A DNA stretch of 64,000 nt, taken from assembly GCA_003513495.1 (NCBI GenBank), contig DOPM01000040.1, forward strand, positions 154,667 to 218,666. Reading direction: 5' to 3'. The position numbers and the translations under genes are program-made. Source of the DNA: Desulfosporosinus sp. Its GTDB lineage: Bacteria; Bacillota; Desulfitobacteriia; Desulfitobacteriales; Desulfitobacteriaceae. Numbering within the stretch: position 1 is the stretch's first letter; each line of letters starts with the position of its first letter. The notes below the pieces were generated by a model that was not told the DNA's origin, did not search any database, and saw only the letters and a program-made list of their open reading frames with translations. This document shows positions 35,315 through 43,550 of this stretch, one piece after another.

Positions 35315-35527
35315 ATGGTTTGGCTCAATGTCGATAAACCATTAAGAACGTGTACATTACATACTGATGATTGTTGTATATACTGGATAAAGAAGGAGGA
35401 GACAAATTATAAAGGTTTAGGACATTTGAAACGTGATGGTGGATGGTTAAGCTTTAATGATGAGAAAGAAGCTGTTATTCATAAGGAAACCAGCTTTCCT
35501 AAATATCAGTTAATTAATCATTGCTAA
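35315..35527 (+). CDS. Hypothetical 70-residue protein
   Basis: Soluble, tryptophan- and cysteine-containing (CCIYWIKKEE, LKRDGGWLSF). GTGGGA ribosome site about 10 bp ahead of ATG. No family recognised. Placed between the HTH-like gene and the HNH pseudogene, perhaps part of the same lost unit. Confidence 0.5.
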   Translation: MVWLNVDKPLRTCTLHTDDCCIYWIKKEETNYKGLGHLKRDGGWLSFNDEKEAVIHKETSFPKYQLINHC

Positions 35528-35653
35528 TTGTGAGTCATCGCAAAGGGTCGATTTTCTGGAATGGTATATTTTGATATTGCTAAGAGGACCTTACCCGCGA
35601 TTGGAATAAGGTACTATCTTGATGTTATGAATTAACGGTAGGAAGCGATTTTT

Positions 35654-36511
35654 GTGAAGATGTACGTAGGGATCACTGACTATGATTGGTTTAATACTCT
35701 AAAACAAGCAAATCCAGATGAGGTGAATTTTTGGAAACCTGGAGGCCGGACAAACTTTAAGGCTCTGGATGAAGGCGACCTTTTTTTGTTCAAGCTCCAT
35801 AGCCCCAAATATTATATCGTAGGTGGAGGGTTCTTTCTGAAGTTTTCCATTTTGCCATCTTCGCTAGCCTGGGAGGCATTTGGCATTGCTAATGGAGCAA
35901 TGAGTTTAATTGAACTCAACAATCGTATTTACAAATACAAAAAGACGAATCGATTATCTAATCCTGACCCATACATAGGATATATTATTCTCTCCGTACC
36001 ATTTTATTTTGATGAACAAGACTGGATTCCAGTTCCGAAAGATTGGAATCGTAATATAGTTCAAGGTAAAACATATGATACCCTAGATACGATTGGCTTA
36101 ATGCTTTATGAGCAGGTGCAAGAAAAGCTTAGATTCCAAAGCATTATACAATCAGGGGTAGCCAGCCCTCAGAATCGTTACGGAAAAGACCAGATAATTA
36201 AACCGCGAATGGCCAAGGAGCATTCAAAGTGCTAATTACAGATGCTTACCAACGACGATGCGCAATCACTGGAGAAAAAACATTACCGGTCTTGGAGGCA
36301 GCACATATTCAGCCCTACAGTATAGATGGACCATGAGATACGCAATGGATTACTTTTACGAAGAGATTTTCACATCTTGTTTGATAGAGGATATATAACC
36401 GTTGATAAGAATCTTAACGTTGAAGTTAGCCATAGAATAAAAGAAGACTTTGGTAATGGTAAGGAATACTATGCTCATCATGGCATGAAGTTGATTATCT
36501 TACCTGAGTGA
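35654..36511 (+). pseudogene. HNH endonuclease with N-terminal modified-base-sensor-like domain, two frameshifts
   Basis: The first 180 residues (YVGITDYDWFNTL, FLFKLHSPKYYIVGGGFF) resemble the PUA/EVE-like reader domain of HNH restriction enzymes. The nuclease part continues in other frames: VLITDAYQRRCAITGE, then AAHIQPYS, and NGLLLRRDFHILFDRGY. Frameshifts lie near 36210 and 36326. Intact relatives are putative type IV-like or HNH restriction endonucleases of ~285 residues. Confidence 0.8.
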
Positions 36512-36720
36512 AAAGAGCAACTACCGGACAAAAATTATCTAGAATGGCATAATGAGAATGTTTATCTTGGATGATGAAATTGAAAATTAATCCGTTAGAC
36601 GCTGAATGATTCAGCGTTTTTATTTTGCTTGGAAAATATTAGGCTTGTCAAATTGGAGGAATTTAGCAGGAAATAAAGAATTATTGTATATGAGCTAATT
36701 TTAAGAAAGTTGGTAGTGTA

Positions 36721-37122
36721 ATGGCAGCAAAGAATTGGGCTATCCAAGATTTAAAAAGGAAGAATGGTAATACTGTAGAATTCCGGTTGGCGTACAAGCA
36801 ATATCCTGCGTCAGTAGTCGTAACATACATTAACGACAAGTTGGTAGATATCGCGGGAGAAGACAGCTTACCACAATACATTATGACAGATATGCAAAAG
36901 TACCTCGCTAGCATATCTGTTTTTAGGTGTCGATGCCTGGGGTTATGTAAGTATTGCGTCAAGCCAGAAGGTGAATTAGCTACCTTCTCAAGTAAAGGGG
37001 TCTGCAAACATTATTCGGGACTTGCTCGTAACGTATCTGCTGGTGATATAACGATGAAAAATAATCCCAGAGGATACAAGGAGATGGACATTTGTAAGCT
37101 CGCTGTTACAATTTCATTTTAG
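36721..37122 (+). CDS. Hypothetical protein with SWIM-like zinc motif
   Basis: A 133-residue protein. CRC at about residue 67 and CKH 22 residues after it match the CxC...CxH pattern of SWIM zinc fingers, with two more cysteines between. The N-terminal half is a beta-rich domain (RLAYKQYPASVVVTYIND). No partner helicase or recombinase is adjacent. Start codon has a weak ribosome site. Confidence 0.55.
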   Translation: MAAKNWAIQDLKRKNGNTVEFRLAYKQYPASVVVTYINDKLVDIAGEDSLPQYIMTDMQKYLASISVFRCRCLGLCKYCVKPEGELATFSSKGVCKHYSGLARNVSAGDITMKNNPRGYKEMDICKLAVTISF

Positions 37123-37141
37123 ATCAAGTGGAGGTGTTAAT

Positions 37142-37276
37142 ATGGATGTACTCTTCGGTCTGATTCTATGGGGTATTAGCATGCTAGTGTTTTATATGAT
37201 CATTAAAGCGGCTGTTCGTAATGGAGTTATTGAGGCGCATGAAGTAATTAACCAATCGAAACGCATATCGGAGTGA
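37142..37276 (+). CDS. DUF6019-like single-helix membrane protein
   Basis: A 44-residue protein with one membrane helix (GLILWGISMLVFYMIIKAA) followed by a short polar tail. ATG 7 bp behind GGAGGTG. Its stop precedes the ATG of the next small gene by five bases. Similar mini-proteins of about 45 residues are common in Firmicutes; the function is unknown. Confidence 0.7.
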   Translation: MDVLFGLILWGISMLVFYMIIKAAVRNGVIEAHEVINQSKRISE

Positions 37277-37281
37277 TTTTT

Positions 37282-37500
37282 ATGTACATAACATTCCCGG
37301 CCGATGAAAAAGTAAAATCCCGTTTTGACGCAGTATGCGAATCGCTCAATATTACCTATGAAGAGTGGTTCAAGACTGCTTTAATTGAATCAGAGCATGA
37401 TGTTTTGACTAAACTTCTAACCAGCAATGCCAAAGATCGAACTGGTTGGAAGTGGGATTCTAACCTTTGTCGGTTTTTTCGAAGTAGTGACGATGAATGA
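37282..37500 (+). CDS. Conserved 72-residue protein (intact copy)
   Basis: Reads MYITFPADEKVKSRFDAVCE to RSSDDE. A degenerate copy lies at 29401 and a copy cut after 13 codons at 40877. GTG 37273 is an alternative start, but both other copies support ATG 37282. It may resemble small ribbon-helix-helix-type proteins; this is uncertain. It precedes the DUF5658 gene in two places. Confidence 0.6.
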   Translation: MYITFPADEKVKSRFDAVCESLNITYEEWFKTALIESEHDVLTKLLTSNAKDRTGWKWDSNLCRFFRSSDDE

Positions 37501-37503
37501 AAG

Positions 37504-37830
37504 ATGGAGAGTAATATGTTGAGATCAAGAGATAAAGCAATCATCGTCAGTTCTATAGTATTCTTAATCCTAAGTCTACTGGATGCCACTCTAACACTTT
37601 GGGGTCTAAGACATGGCGCAATTGAAGAAGTAAATCCTGCGATGCGATGGCTAATTGAAGAAAACACAATAACATTTATGATCGTCAAGTTGTCGATTCC
37701 AGTGATGCTGGGTTTTGTGCTTTGGGAGATAAGGGATAGATCGCGTAAGTTTGTTGCTTGCTCGTTGTGGCTTGTTTTGGTTGTTTACTCTGTCGTGATG
37801 ATGTTGCATGGTTATTGGATTGTTTATTAA
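37504..37830 (+). CDS. DUF5658 small membrane protein
   Basis: 108 residues with three hydrophobic helices (IIVSSIVFLILSLLDATLTL; FMIVKLSIPVMLGFVL; LWLVLVVYSVVMML). The first helix and the conserved EVNPxMRWLIE loop fit DUF5658. Either ATG 37504 or 37516 could start. A frameshifted copy is at 29631. A 6-bp-stem hairpin at 37841-37871 may end transcription. Confidence 0.75.
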   Translation: MESNMLRSRDKAIIVSSIVFLILSLLDATLTLWGLRHGAIEEVNPAMRWLIEENTITFMIVKLSIPVMLGFVLWEIRDRSRKFVACSLWLVLVVYSVVMMLHGYWIVY

Positions 37831-37943
37831 GTATAAATTTAAGGCCTCCTGTTTGAAAGTCGGGCGGCCTTGTTGAGTTCAGAGGACAAGTGTTTATGCG
37901 TAGAAAAGGGCTAGGATTAGATTTGTCCTAGCCCAAACTGTCC

Positions 37944-38042
37944 CTACAACAGTACTAACAAAAGTAAAATAATTGCAATGAATGCAATGAGTGCAAGACC
38001 AATGACAAGTATATTACTGTGATGGTGATGGTTATCGCTCAT
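37944..38042 (-). CDS. Mini membrane protein with His-rich head
   Basis: A 32-residue frame with an excellent AAGGGGGTGAT site: MSDNHHHHSN followed by one long hydrophobic helix (ILVIGLALIAFIAIILLLLV). Form and length recall the YjcZ-type sporulation mini-proteins of Bacilli, but the sequence is not clearly that family. The histidine cluster could bind metal. Confidence 0.6.
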   Translation of the reverse strand: MSDNHHHHSNILVIGLALIAFIAIILLLLVLL

Positions 38043-38216
38043 AGATATCACCCCCTTATGACATTAGAAGTGAAAGACTGAGTTTACATTTATAAATATG
38101 CTGTTTGTCCCATAAGTGTGCAAGCTGGTCGCCAAGGTCCAATCTATGGCTGCCTATGTACCGTTCATGCATGAAAAGAAGTGTTGAATATTTGAAAGAT
38201 GCAAAATAATTGGTTG

Positions 38217-38305
38217 CCCGCCTCATCCCAAGACTAAGGGGAAGGGCGTAACTTGCTTGCTTAGAAGGAACTGTGGTAGTTTAGGGATGTGCTAGGTGGG
38301 GTTGA
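38217..38305 (+). repeat. Interspersed repeat RNA candidate, copy R5
   Basis: Arms CCCGCCT (38217-38223) and CATCCC (38224-38229) pair with AGGTGGG (38294-38300) and GGGATG (38284-38289). T instead of C in the first arm is matched by A instead of G in the second. It lies upstream of the TerD gene. Confidence 0.78.
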
Positions 38306-38572
38306 GTTATATATAATTCATTTCCCCTAGAGAATTGAATGATTAGCAATCGAGCACCCTAAACCATGAGGTATTAGCGGTACATTTTCGTGTAAAATTT
38401 ATAATTGAAACCAAAGGCAAAGAAGGACTACGAAGTTAAATGAACGAATAAATCTGTAGATAATTAGGACTAGGAAATAGCTATTGAAAATTATTAATTT
38501 TCTACGTGGCATGTTTTTGTTGTCTTATGCAAAACTTCATAAATATAAATGAAATGTTAAGGTGGAAAGATT
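38306..38572. other. Leader region before the TerD gene
   Basis: AT-rich, no gene. It probably contains the terD promoter; an AAGGTGG ribosome site stands directly before the ATG. Confidence 0.4.
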
Positions 38573-39811
38573 ATGAACAAAGATCTTATTATGGGTGGTA
38601 ATCTAACGCTTAGTTCGTCTTATGGAGCTGTTATTGTAACACATGACATATCTCATAAGACTGATGTCTCACTAACGGCTTTTTTATTATCCGATAACGA
38701 CAAAGTACAAGGTGATAGTGGGATAGTCTTTTACAATCAACCTAAAGGGCCTTCTGGAGTGGCTACATTTCATGCTCCCTATGATTCAGGCAATACGAAA
38801 CATCACAAAATGGAGTTTGACTTAAGTAAGGCCCCCACAGGGATTACAAAAATAGCCGTCACGCTAACCGAGGATAATTCCACTGGTTTTACGAATGTAA
38901 AGAATCTCCGAGCGGAAATTCAGGCCGGAGGTGACGTAATAAAACTCGTGGCTTCGACCTTTAATAATGAAAATGGAATCGTGGTTTGTGAACTGTATTT
39001 AAGAAATGGTCAGGTTAAGGCACGAGCAATATGGCGAGGATTTGATTCTGGACTTGATGGATTATGTAAGAATTATGGTGTTGAAGTCGCTGATTCACCA
39101 GGGCAAAGCCAAGTTAAGGCCTCTCAGCCTATTCAAAAAACATTCCTTGAGACACCTGTTACAACACCTACTAAACCAATAGAAAAGCCTATGTCGTCCA
39201 TAAACCTTGAAAAGACGAAAGGCAAAGTTAATTTGAGCAAAGGGCAAAAGCCGATATTGATTGAAAAAACACCTGAAATTACTGCATCCGTTTCTTGGAA
39301 TACGGGTACCGACTATGATATATACGCTTTGGTATTAACGAAAAATGGTAAACAGGTTGACGTTGCGATGTTTGGAGCCAATGGCGTACCACCTCTCAGT
39401 CGGTTTGACAATGGAGCGATTGAGCATTTGGGTGATGTTGGACGAAACTGGAGTTCTGTTAAGACTGAGACTATTAAAATTCGTTTAAACGATAATATTC
39501 TAGCCGTCGTACCTGTCGCTTATTCAGCTCAATCAAATGGTACAGGCTCCTTTCATCGTTATAAAGTATCGATGTGCATTGATAATCATCAGGGAACATC
39601 GGTGACTATTTCCTCTGAGAATGCCAATAAAAACAATCGAATTTACACATGCGTTCCTGGAATATTGTTAAACACGCCAGATGGGGTAGTTATCAATGCT
39701 GTCGAACTTTATAGTAAACCAAATTCGGAAAACCGACCAAAGCTTAAGATAGGCTTGGACGGAAACGTTGAAATATTGATGGATAAAGGGCCAAAAAATA
39801 ACTACAAGTAG
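38573..39811 (+). CDS. TerD-family protein with two tandem TerD domains
   Basis: A 412-residue cytosolic protein. The first TerD domain spans about residues 5-170 (VSLTAFLLSDNDKVQGDSG, then FDLSKAPTGITKIAVTLT), a proline/lysine linker covers ~175-225, and a second, diverged TerD domain spans ~230-405 (VSWNTGTDYDIYALVLTKNG). TerD domains bind calcium and occur in tellurium/stress-response proteins. No other ter genes are present. It is bracketed by repeat copies R5 and R6. Confidence 0.85.
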   Translation: MNKDLIMGGNLTLSSSYGAVIVTHDISHKTDVSLTAFLLSDNDKVQGDSGIVFYNQPKGPSGVATFHAPYDSGNTKHHKMEFDLSKAPTGITKIAVTLTEDNSTGFTNVKNLRAEIQAGGDVIKLVASTFNNENGIVVCELYLRNGQVKARAIWRGFDSGLDGLCKNYGVEVADSPGQSQVKASQPIQKTFLETPVTTPTKPIEKPMSSINLEKTKGKVNLSKGQKPILIEKTPEITASVSWNTGTDYDIYALVLTKNGKQVDVAMFGANGVPPLSRFDNGAIEHLGDVGRNWSSVKTETIKIRLNDNILAVVPVAYSAQSNGTGSFHRYKVSMCIDNHQGTSVTISSENANKNNRIYTCVPGILLNTPDGVVINAVELYSKPNSENRPKLKIGLDGNVEILMDKGPKNNYK

Positions 39812-39827
39812 TGGTGGTGAACTTAAG

Positions 39828-39915
39828 CCCGCCCATTCTCAGATCAGGGAAGGGCGTAATGCTGCTTGGTTAAGAGGAGTCTGTTGCAGTTAAGGGATGT
39901 GCTGGGTGGGTTGAG
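39828..39915 (+). repeat. Interspersed repeat RNA candidate, copy R6
   Basis: CCCGCCCA (39828-39835) pairs with TGGGTGGG (39903-39910); the core AGGGAAGGGCGTAAT is conserved. Starts 16 bp after the terD stop and is followed by the terminator block at 39965. Confidence 0.78.
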
Positions 39916-39964
39916 GCTTATATTCACATTTTATACCGTGGGCAAATTGAATAAATTCCAATAG

Positions 39965-40055
39965 ACATGCTACCCTACATAATCAAAGTGTAGGGAATTT
40001 TTGTCCTCAAGTCACCTTTTCGGCATGTTTCGCCGTCAATTTGGAATATAGTTGT
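39965..40055 (+). repeat. Second copy of the terminator-plus-tail block
   Basis: Matches 34897-34988, including hairpin CCCTACA/TGTAGGG with T-run and the exact 38-bp tail with CGGCATGTTTCGCCG. Confidence 0.75.
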
Positions 40056-40295
40056 GGTAAGGATATTGATCATGAATGGGCTGTTATAAGGCAAATCCAA
40101 TCGGTTAAGGTGTGTTGTAAAATATATTTCTGTCCATGTCTATTGGGTATTCAACTTATCTGTCGTCTGATTAGCGGACAAAGTTTCTTTTAACTTATTT
40201 GTCAGAAATAGTATTGAATTAACGATGAGGAGTAATGTAACTGCATAAAGGTTTTTAGCTCAATTTATGAAAATCGCTTTATTTTGGAGGGGAAA

Positions 40296-40787
40296 ATGCT
40301 TATCCCTATTGATAATTCAAATTTTGAATGTTACTTTAACCTGTCACAGCACTATGAAGCAGATTTTTCGTCACTCACTGGTAAGAGGCCTAACTCTAGA
40401 GGGTTATATGATGTAACATCTATTCACCCAACACACCCTGGTTACCTTTGGATATTATCCGATGGTACGCCTGCAGGGTTCATAGTAGTGGATACAGGCA
40501 AAGAACGACTGGATATCGCGGAATTTTACGTTATCCCTACCGAGAGAAACAAAGGACTGGGAAGAAAGATTGCTTTTGCGGTGTTCGATAAGTACCCGGG
40601 AAAATGGCAGGTGCGTCAAATCTCTAGTGCAGAAGAAGCTCATGCCTTCTGGGTTTCTGTGATTAGTCAGTATACTTCAGGAGATTTTACCAATGCTACT
40701 GAACCAGATGAGGAATGGGGAAGGGTTCAAATACAGAAATTCATTTCAAGTAACAGTAAACTAGGAGTAAAGGGCGGGGAGTATTAA
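40296..40787 (+). CDS. GNAT-family N-acetyltransferase
   Basis: A 163-residue protein with the acetyl-CoA fold: DGTPAGFIVVDTGKERLDIA on strands 3-4, then FYVIPTERNKGLGRKIAFAV, where RNKGLGRKI is the pyrophosphate-binding Q/RxxGxG/A motif. Substrate unknown. The frame opens at TTG 40284, but ATG 40296 follows GGAGGGG. It stands alone between repeat R6 and the CRISPR remnant. Confidence 0.85.
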   Translation: MLIPIDNSNFECYFNLSQHYEADFSSLTGKRPNSRGLYDVTSIHPTHPGYLWILSDGTPAGFIVVDTGKERLDIAEFYVIPTERNKGLGRKIAFAVFDKYPGKWQVRQISSAEEAHAFWVSVISQYTSGDFTNATEPDEEWGRVQIQKFISSNSKLGVKGGEY

Positions 40788-40876
40788 CTAAGCTATATGT
40801 ATCAAGTACATAGAAATTAATGTTAGATGAGAGAGTATTGTATAAGTTTTGAAATAAAACCGTGAGGTGACCTTCA

Positions 40877-40917
40877 ATGTACATAACGTTCCCAGCAGAT
40901 GAAAAAGTCAAGGCAAG
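40877..40917 (+). pseudogene. Third copy of the 72-aa protein gene, cut after 13 codons
   Basis: Reads MYITFPADEKVKA and then runs directly into the first repeat of a CRISPR remnant at 40918. The ribosome site GTGAGGTGA is still present, so the cut is a recombination junction. Confidence 0.75.
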
Positions 40918-41066
40918 GTAGCAATGTAAGCCCCGCTTTAAAGGGGATTGCAACGATTTAATGACTAGAGTTCTCGCATCCTACACAGGAATGTAGTAAT
41001 GGAAGCCCCTCTTGAAAGGGGATTGCAACCCTTGCTTTTGGTAGCAATGGAAGCCTCGCTTGAAAC
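40918..41066. CRISPR. CRISPR array remnant, 37-nt repeats
   Basis: Two 37-nt repeats (40918-40954 and 40993-41029, four differences) hold a 38-nt spacer. An 11-nt spacer stub and a third, shortened repeat (from 41041) follow. The repeat starts GTAGCAATG, has the palindromic core CCCC...GGGG and ends GATTGCAAC. No cas genes are near. It belongs to a different repeat class from the unit at 33355. Confidence 0.85.
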
Positions 41067-41357
41067 CGATTAATCATTGAAGATTCTAAAAACACGAGAT
41101 CTCTCCAGGTTGCTACTTGGAGAGATCGAACTAGCCGGACGGAGTTCCAGGGACAATATACAAAACTATTTAGTTGCCCATGGATTTGCCATACAGCAAG
41201 TTTGAAGATTAACGCGTAAAAGTATAAACATCATTAATTCGACGACCCCCTCACTTTTAGGGGCACACCTTTGCGCAAAATCCATATTTCCGCGTATTAG
41301 TATCACTTCTTTGCCCAGACACACATAGAGACGGTAGTTCTCCTCAATAGAAAACAC
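41067..41357. other. Left flank of the arr-yciI duplication
   Basis: No gene. From about 41220 it is similar to 62350-62460 near the second arr copy, including a C-run/G-run hairpin. An AGAGATCTC-containing hairpin (GAGATCTCTCCA...TGGAGAGATC) lies at about 41096-41128. Confidence 0.45.
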
Positions 41358-41407
41358 ACCACGATATAGTGTGTAATCTCAGTCGTATCAACACTATATG
41401 TTGTGGT
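41358..41407 (+). promoter_or_regulatory. Long inverted repeat upstream of arr copy 1
   Basis: ACCACGATATAGTG and CACTATATGTTGTGGT face each other across 20 bp. The structure is also kept at 62480-62529 ahead of copy 2 with several base changes, so the pairing is probably functional (operator or RNA hairpin). Confidence 0.5.
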
Positions 41408-41476
41408 TTTGGTGAAAATGGATATGTTTCCGTGGACTTAGGGGGTAAAGTAGGTAGACATTGGAGGAATATGACA

Positions 41477-41923
41477 ATGGAACGAAAAAATAACGAACAA
41501 AATCAAAGCGGACAAGGGGCAACGCCATTCGCTCAAACTTATTTTCATGGAACAAAGGCAGATTTAAAAGTTGGGGACCTGATTGAAGTTGGTTACAACT
41601 CAAACTATGGGCAGAGAAAAAATGCGAAATACATTTTCTTGTCTGCAACATTAGATGCTGCAATTTGGGGTGCTGAACTCGCTATTGGTGAAGGAAGAGA
41701 AAGAATTTATTTAGTAGAACCAACAGGAAAAATTGAAGACGACCCAGATTTAACAGACAAAAAATTTCGAGGTAACCCAACTAAATCTTATCGTTCCACT
41801 GAACCATTTAGAGTTATAGGAGAAGTTTCGATTTGGCAAGGACACCCAACGGAGCAAGTTAAAGCAATGAAAGATGCATTAGAGAGACTTAAAGAACAAG
41901 GAATTAATTCGTTAAATGACTAA
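41477..41923 (+). CDS. arr: Rifampin ADP-ribosyltransferase (Arr), copy 1
   Basis: A 148-residue enzyme that inactivates rifamycins by ADP-ribosylation using NAD. Family motifs: FAQTYFHGTKADLKVGD at the N-terminus, YIFLSATLDAAIWGAELA in the middle, and the C-terminal GEVSIWQG. The ATG at 41477 follows GGAGG by nine bases; the one at 41471 is too close. Copy 2 at 62673 is almost identical. A yciI gene follows 104 bp later in both places, so the pair travels together. Confidence 0.92.
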   Translation: MERKNNEQNQSGQGATPFAQTYFHGTKADLKVGDLIEVGYNSNYGQRKNAKYIFLSATLDAAIWGAELAIGEGRERIYLVEPTGKIEDDPDLTDKKFRGNPTKSYRSTEPFRVIGEVSIWQGHPTEQVKAMKDALERLKEQGINSLND

Positions 41924-42027
41924 ATGGGATTGAGTGGGGTATCATTTATTCTGTGGTCATTCTTATTTTTTGTAGGTAAAATCGTAGGTATAAAATAAAA
42001 GGCTGCTTTAATAGAGGATGTGAAAAA

Positions 42028-42333
42028 ATGCAATACATAGTTACAGCTTATGATGGAGCTGATGAAAATGCATTAGAAAGAAGATTAGCCGCAAGGGAAG
42101 AACATTTAAAATCGGTAGAAAAACGATTCAAATCCGGAGAACACTTATATGGATGCGCTCTACTTGATGATGAAGGTAAGATGATTGGCTCAGTGATGAT
42201 CGTAGACTATCCTTCAAGAGCGGAGCTAGATAATTGGTTAAAGGTAGAACCTTATGTCGTGGAAAATGTGTGGCAAAGAATTGACATAAAGCCTACCGCA
42301 GTAGCACCTTTATTTATGGAACTATATAAATAG
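42028..42333 (+). CDS. YciI-family protein, copy 1
   Basis: A 101-residue protein with the ferredoxin-like YciI fold: YIVTAYDGADENALERRLAA, then the conserved HLKSVEKRFKSG, LYGCALLDDEGKMIGSVMIV and a C-terminal FMELYK. YciI proteins resemble muconolactone isomerase and have a histidine-aspartate active site; their reactions are mostly unknown. The second copy at 63224 carries a stop codon. Confidence 0.88.
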   Translation: MQYIVTAYDGADENALERRLAAREEHLKSVEKRFKSGEHLYGCALLDDEGKMIGSVMIVDYPSRAELDNWLKVEPYVVENVWQRIDIKPTAVAPLFMELYK

Positions 42334-42397
42334 AAGTTATTCACTTGACCAGTAAAATGATTTGCCATAATAATGTAGCAAAACCATATAGATATAC

Positions 42398-42425
42398 TTG
42401 GCTTTAAACTTAACTATGTTATACT
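42398..42425 (+). promoter_or_regulatory. Promoter of ssrA
   Basis: TTGGCT, 16-bp spacer, TATACT; the -10 box ends 19 bp before the mature 5' end of tmRNA. Confidence 0.75.
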
Positions 42426-42443
42426 GTGAAAGTAATATTTAAC

Positions 42444-42795
42444 GGGGGCGTTTTAGATTCGCTCGGGGAAACGGTGACAAAAGTTGCGCGTCGAGATTCC
42501 ACCTGGTCTCGTTAAACGGTGGACAAAAATAGTTAACGAAAATAATTACGCTCTAGCAGCCTAAGTGCTGCTAGCATCCTGCCTTCAGAACCTACGATGA
42601 AGGGTCAGGGTGTCAAATTAGTAGGACGCTCTAATGTCAATGCTCGGAGACATTAGCTAAGATGATCGAGCTAGCCTGACATGAATCCTTGCCTTTAGGA
42701 GTCACGACCGGCGAACTTTAAATTAAAGGATACACGCGTAGATGCTTTTGTGGCAGTTCTTCGATACAGGAGTGCAAATCTCCTCGCTTCCACCA
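42444..42795 (+). ncRNA. ssrA: tmRNA
   Basis: A 352-nt transfer-messenger RNA that frees stalled ribosomes. The 5' end GGGGGCG pairs with CGCTTCC at the 3' end, giving the alanine-identity G-U pair, and CCA is encoded. The tag frame reads GTT AAC GAA AAT AAT TAC GCT CTA GCA GCC TAA, i.e. VNENNYALAA with the degradation signal ALAA. The resume codon is GTT rather than the common GCA. Pseudoknot stretches lie on both sides of the tag. It directly follows the arr-yciI pair. Confidence 0.95.
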
Positions 42796-42870
42796 AAACA
42801 TAACTCATTATGATGATTAAAACACATAAAAGTCCTGTAATACCGGGCCTTTGGACTGTTTGGGCAAATG

Positions 42871-42897
42871 AAGCATCGCTTGAAGCGGTGCTTTTTG
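42871..42897 (+). terminator. Terminator of ssrA
   Basis: AAGCATCGCT pairs with AGCGGTGCTT around a 3-nt loop and is followed by TTTT. Confidence 0.85.
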
Positions 42898-42999
42898 TGT
42901 GCTTGCGTCCTTATTAACGCAATATGGGTTTTAGGAAAGAAAAACTAAATGGAGACCCAGTGCAAATATCCGGCCCCGAAGTAGGATTATGGGAAGTTA

Positions 43000-43098
43000 A
43001 TGAAACGTGTATTTAGACTAGAAGATCAGAATATTAAGATTAGACATGGAGCATTAGGAAATATTAATTATAAGGTTGTAAGAATAGATTGGAGGTAA
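43000..43098 (+). CDS. Possible 32-codon leader or small gene
   Basis: A short basic frame (MKRVFRLEDQNIKIRHGALG...) whose stop overlaps the GGAGG site of the next gene. It could be translated in front of 43106, but its own ribosome site is weak and no family is known. Confidence 0.3.
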   Translation: MKRVFRLEDQNIKIRHGALGNINYKVVRIDWR

Positions 43099-43105
43099 CT
43101 TTATC

Positions 43106-43516
43106 GTGACCAAGATATCTTATACTGTTGATATTAGAGCTCCAATAGAAGGTTGTTTTAGGAACATAAAAGCGTGTTTAGAAGATGAGAGATACAAAAA
43201 AGTATGTTCAAATTTGGTGTCAACTAGGTATATTCAAGAGATCATAGAAGAAACAGAAAATAAAAGTATAATTATTAAAGAAATAGCAGTTGATACCATG
43301 ACTGGACTTATCTTTAAAAACTTTGTACTGATACATAGCTATATGTTTTCACTAGTATCAGATAATGTTACAAGGATAGATATTTCCATTGAATATAGTA
43401 GGTTAGTTGCTTTATTAGGACTTGGTATTGTGAAACCGCAAGTAAAAGATAGAATTATTTGGGCTGTGAAATCTCTAATATCCTATGAGAATGGATTCAA
43501 GGATAATGGACCATAG
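43106..43516 (+). CDS. Hypothetical protein, possible SRPBCC-like fold
   Basis: A 136-residue protein beginning TKISYTVDIRAPIEGCFRNI, a pattern like the first strand and helix of START/polyketide-cyclase (SRPBCC) ligand-binding proteins; later strands are hydrophobic (FVLIHSYMFSLV). GTG start behind TTGGAGG. Followed by a terminator. The fold is a tentative reading; function unknown. Confidence 0.5.
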   Translation: MTKISYTVDIRAPIEGCFRNIKACLEDERYKKVCSNLVSTRYIQEIIEETENKSIIIKEIAVDTMTGLIFKNFVLIHSYMFSLVSDNVTRIDISIEYSRLVALLGLGIVKPQVKDRIIWAVKSLISYENGFKDNGP

Positions 43517-43550
43517 TCAGTTCGCATTGTTCTTAAACCCTTCAATAAAT

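Noticed and set aside
27493..39915. R repeats as integron attC sites between gene cassettes
   Set aside because: Same orientation and one small gene between copies are suggestive, but the conserved RYYYAAC/GTTRRRY ends are missing in most copies and no integron integrase is present.
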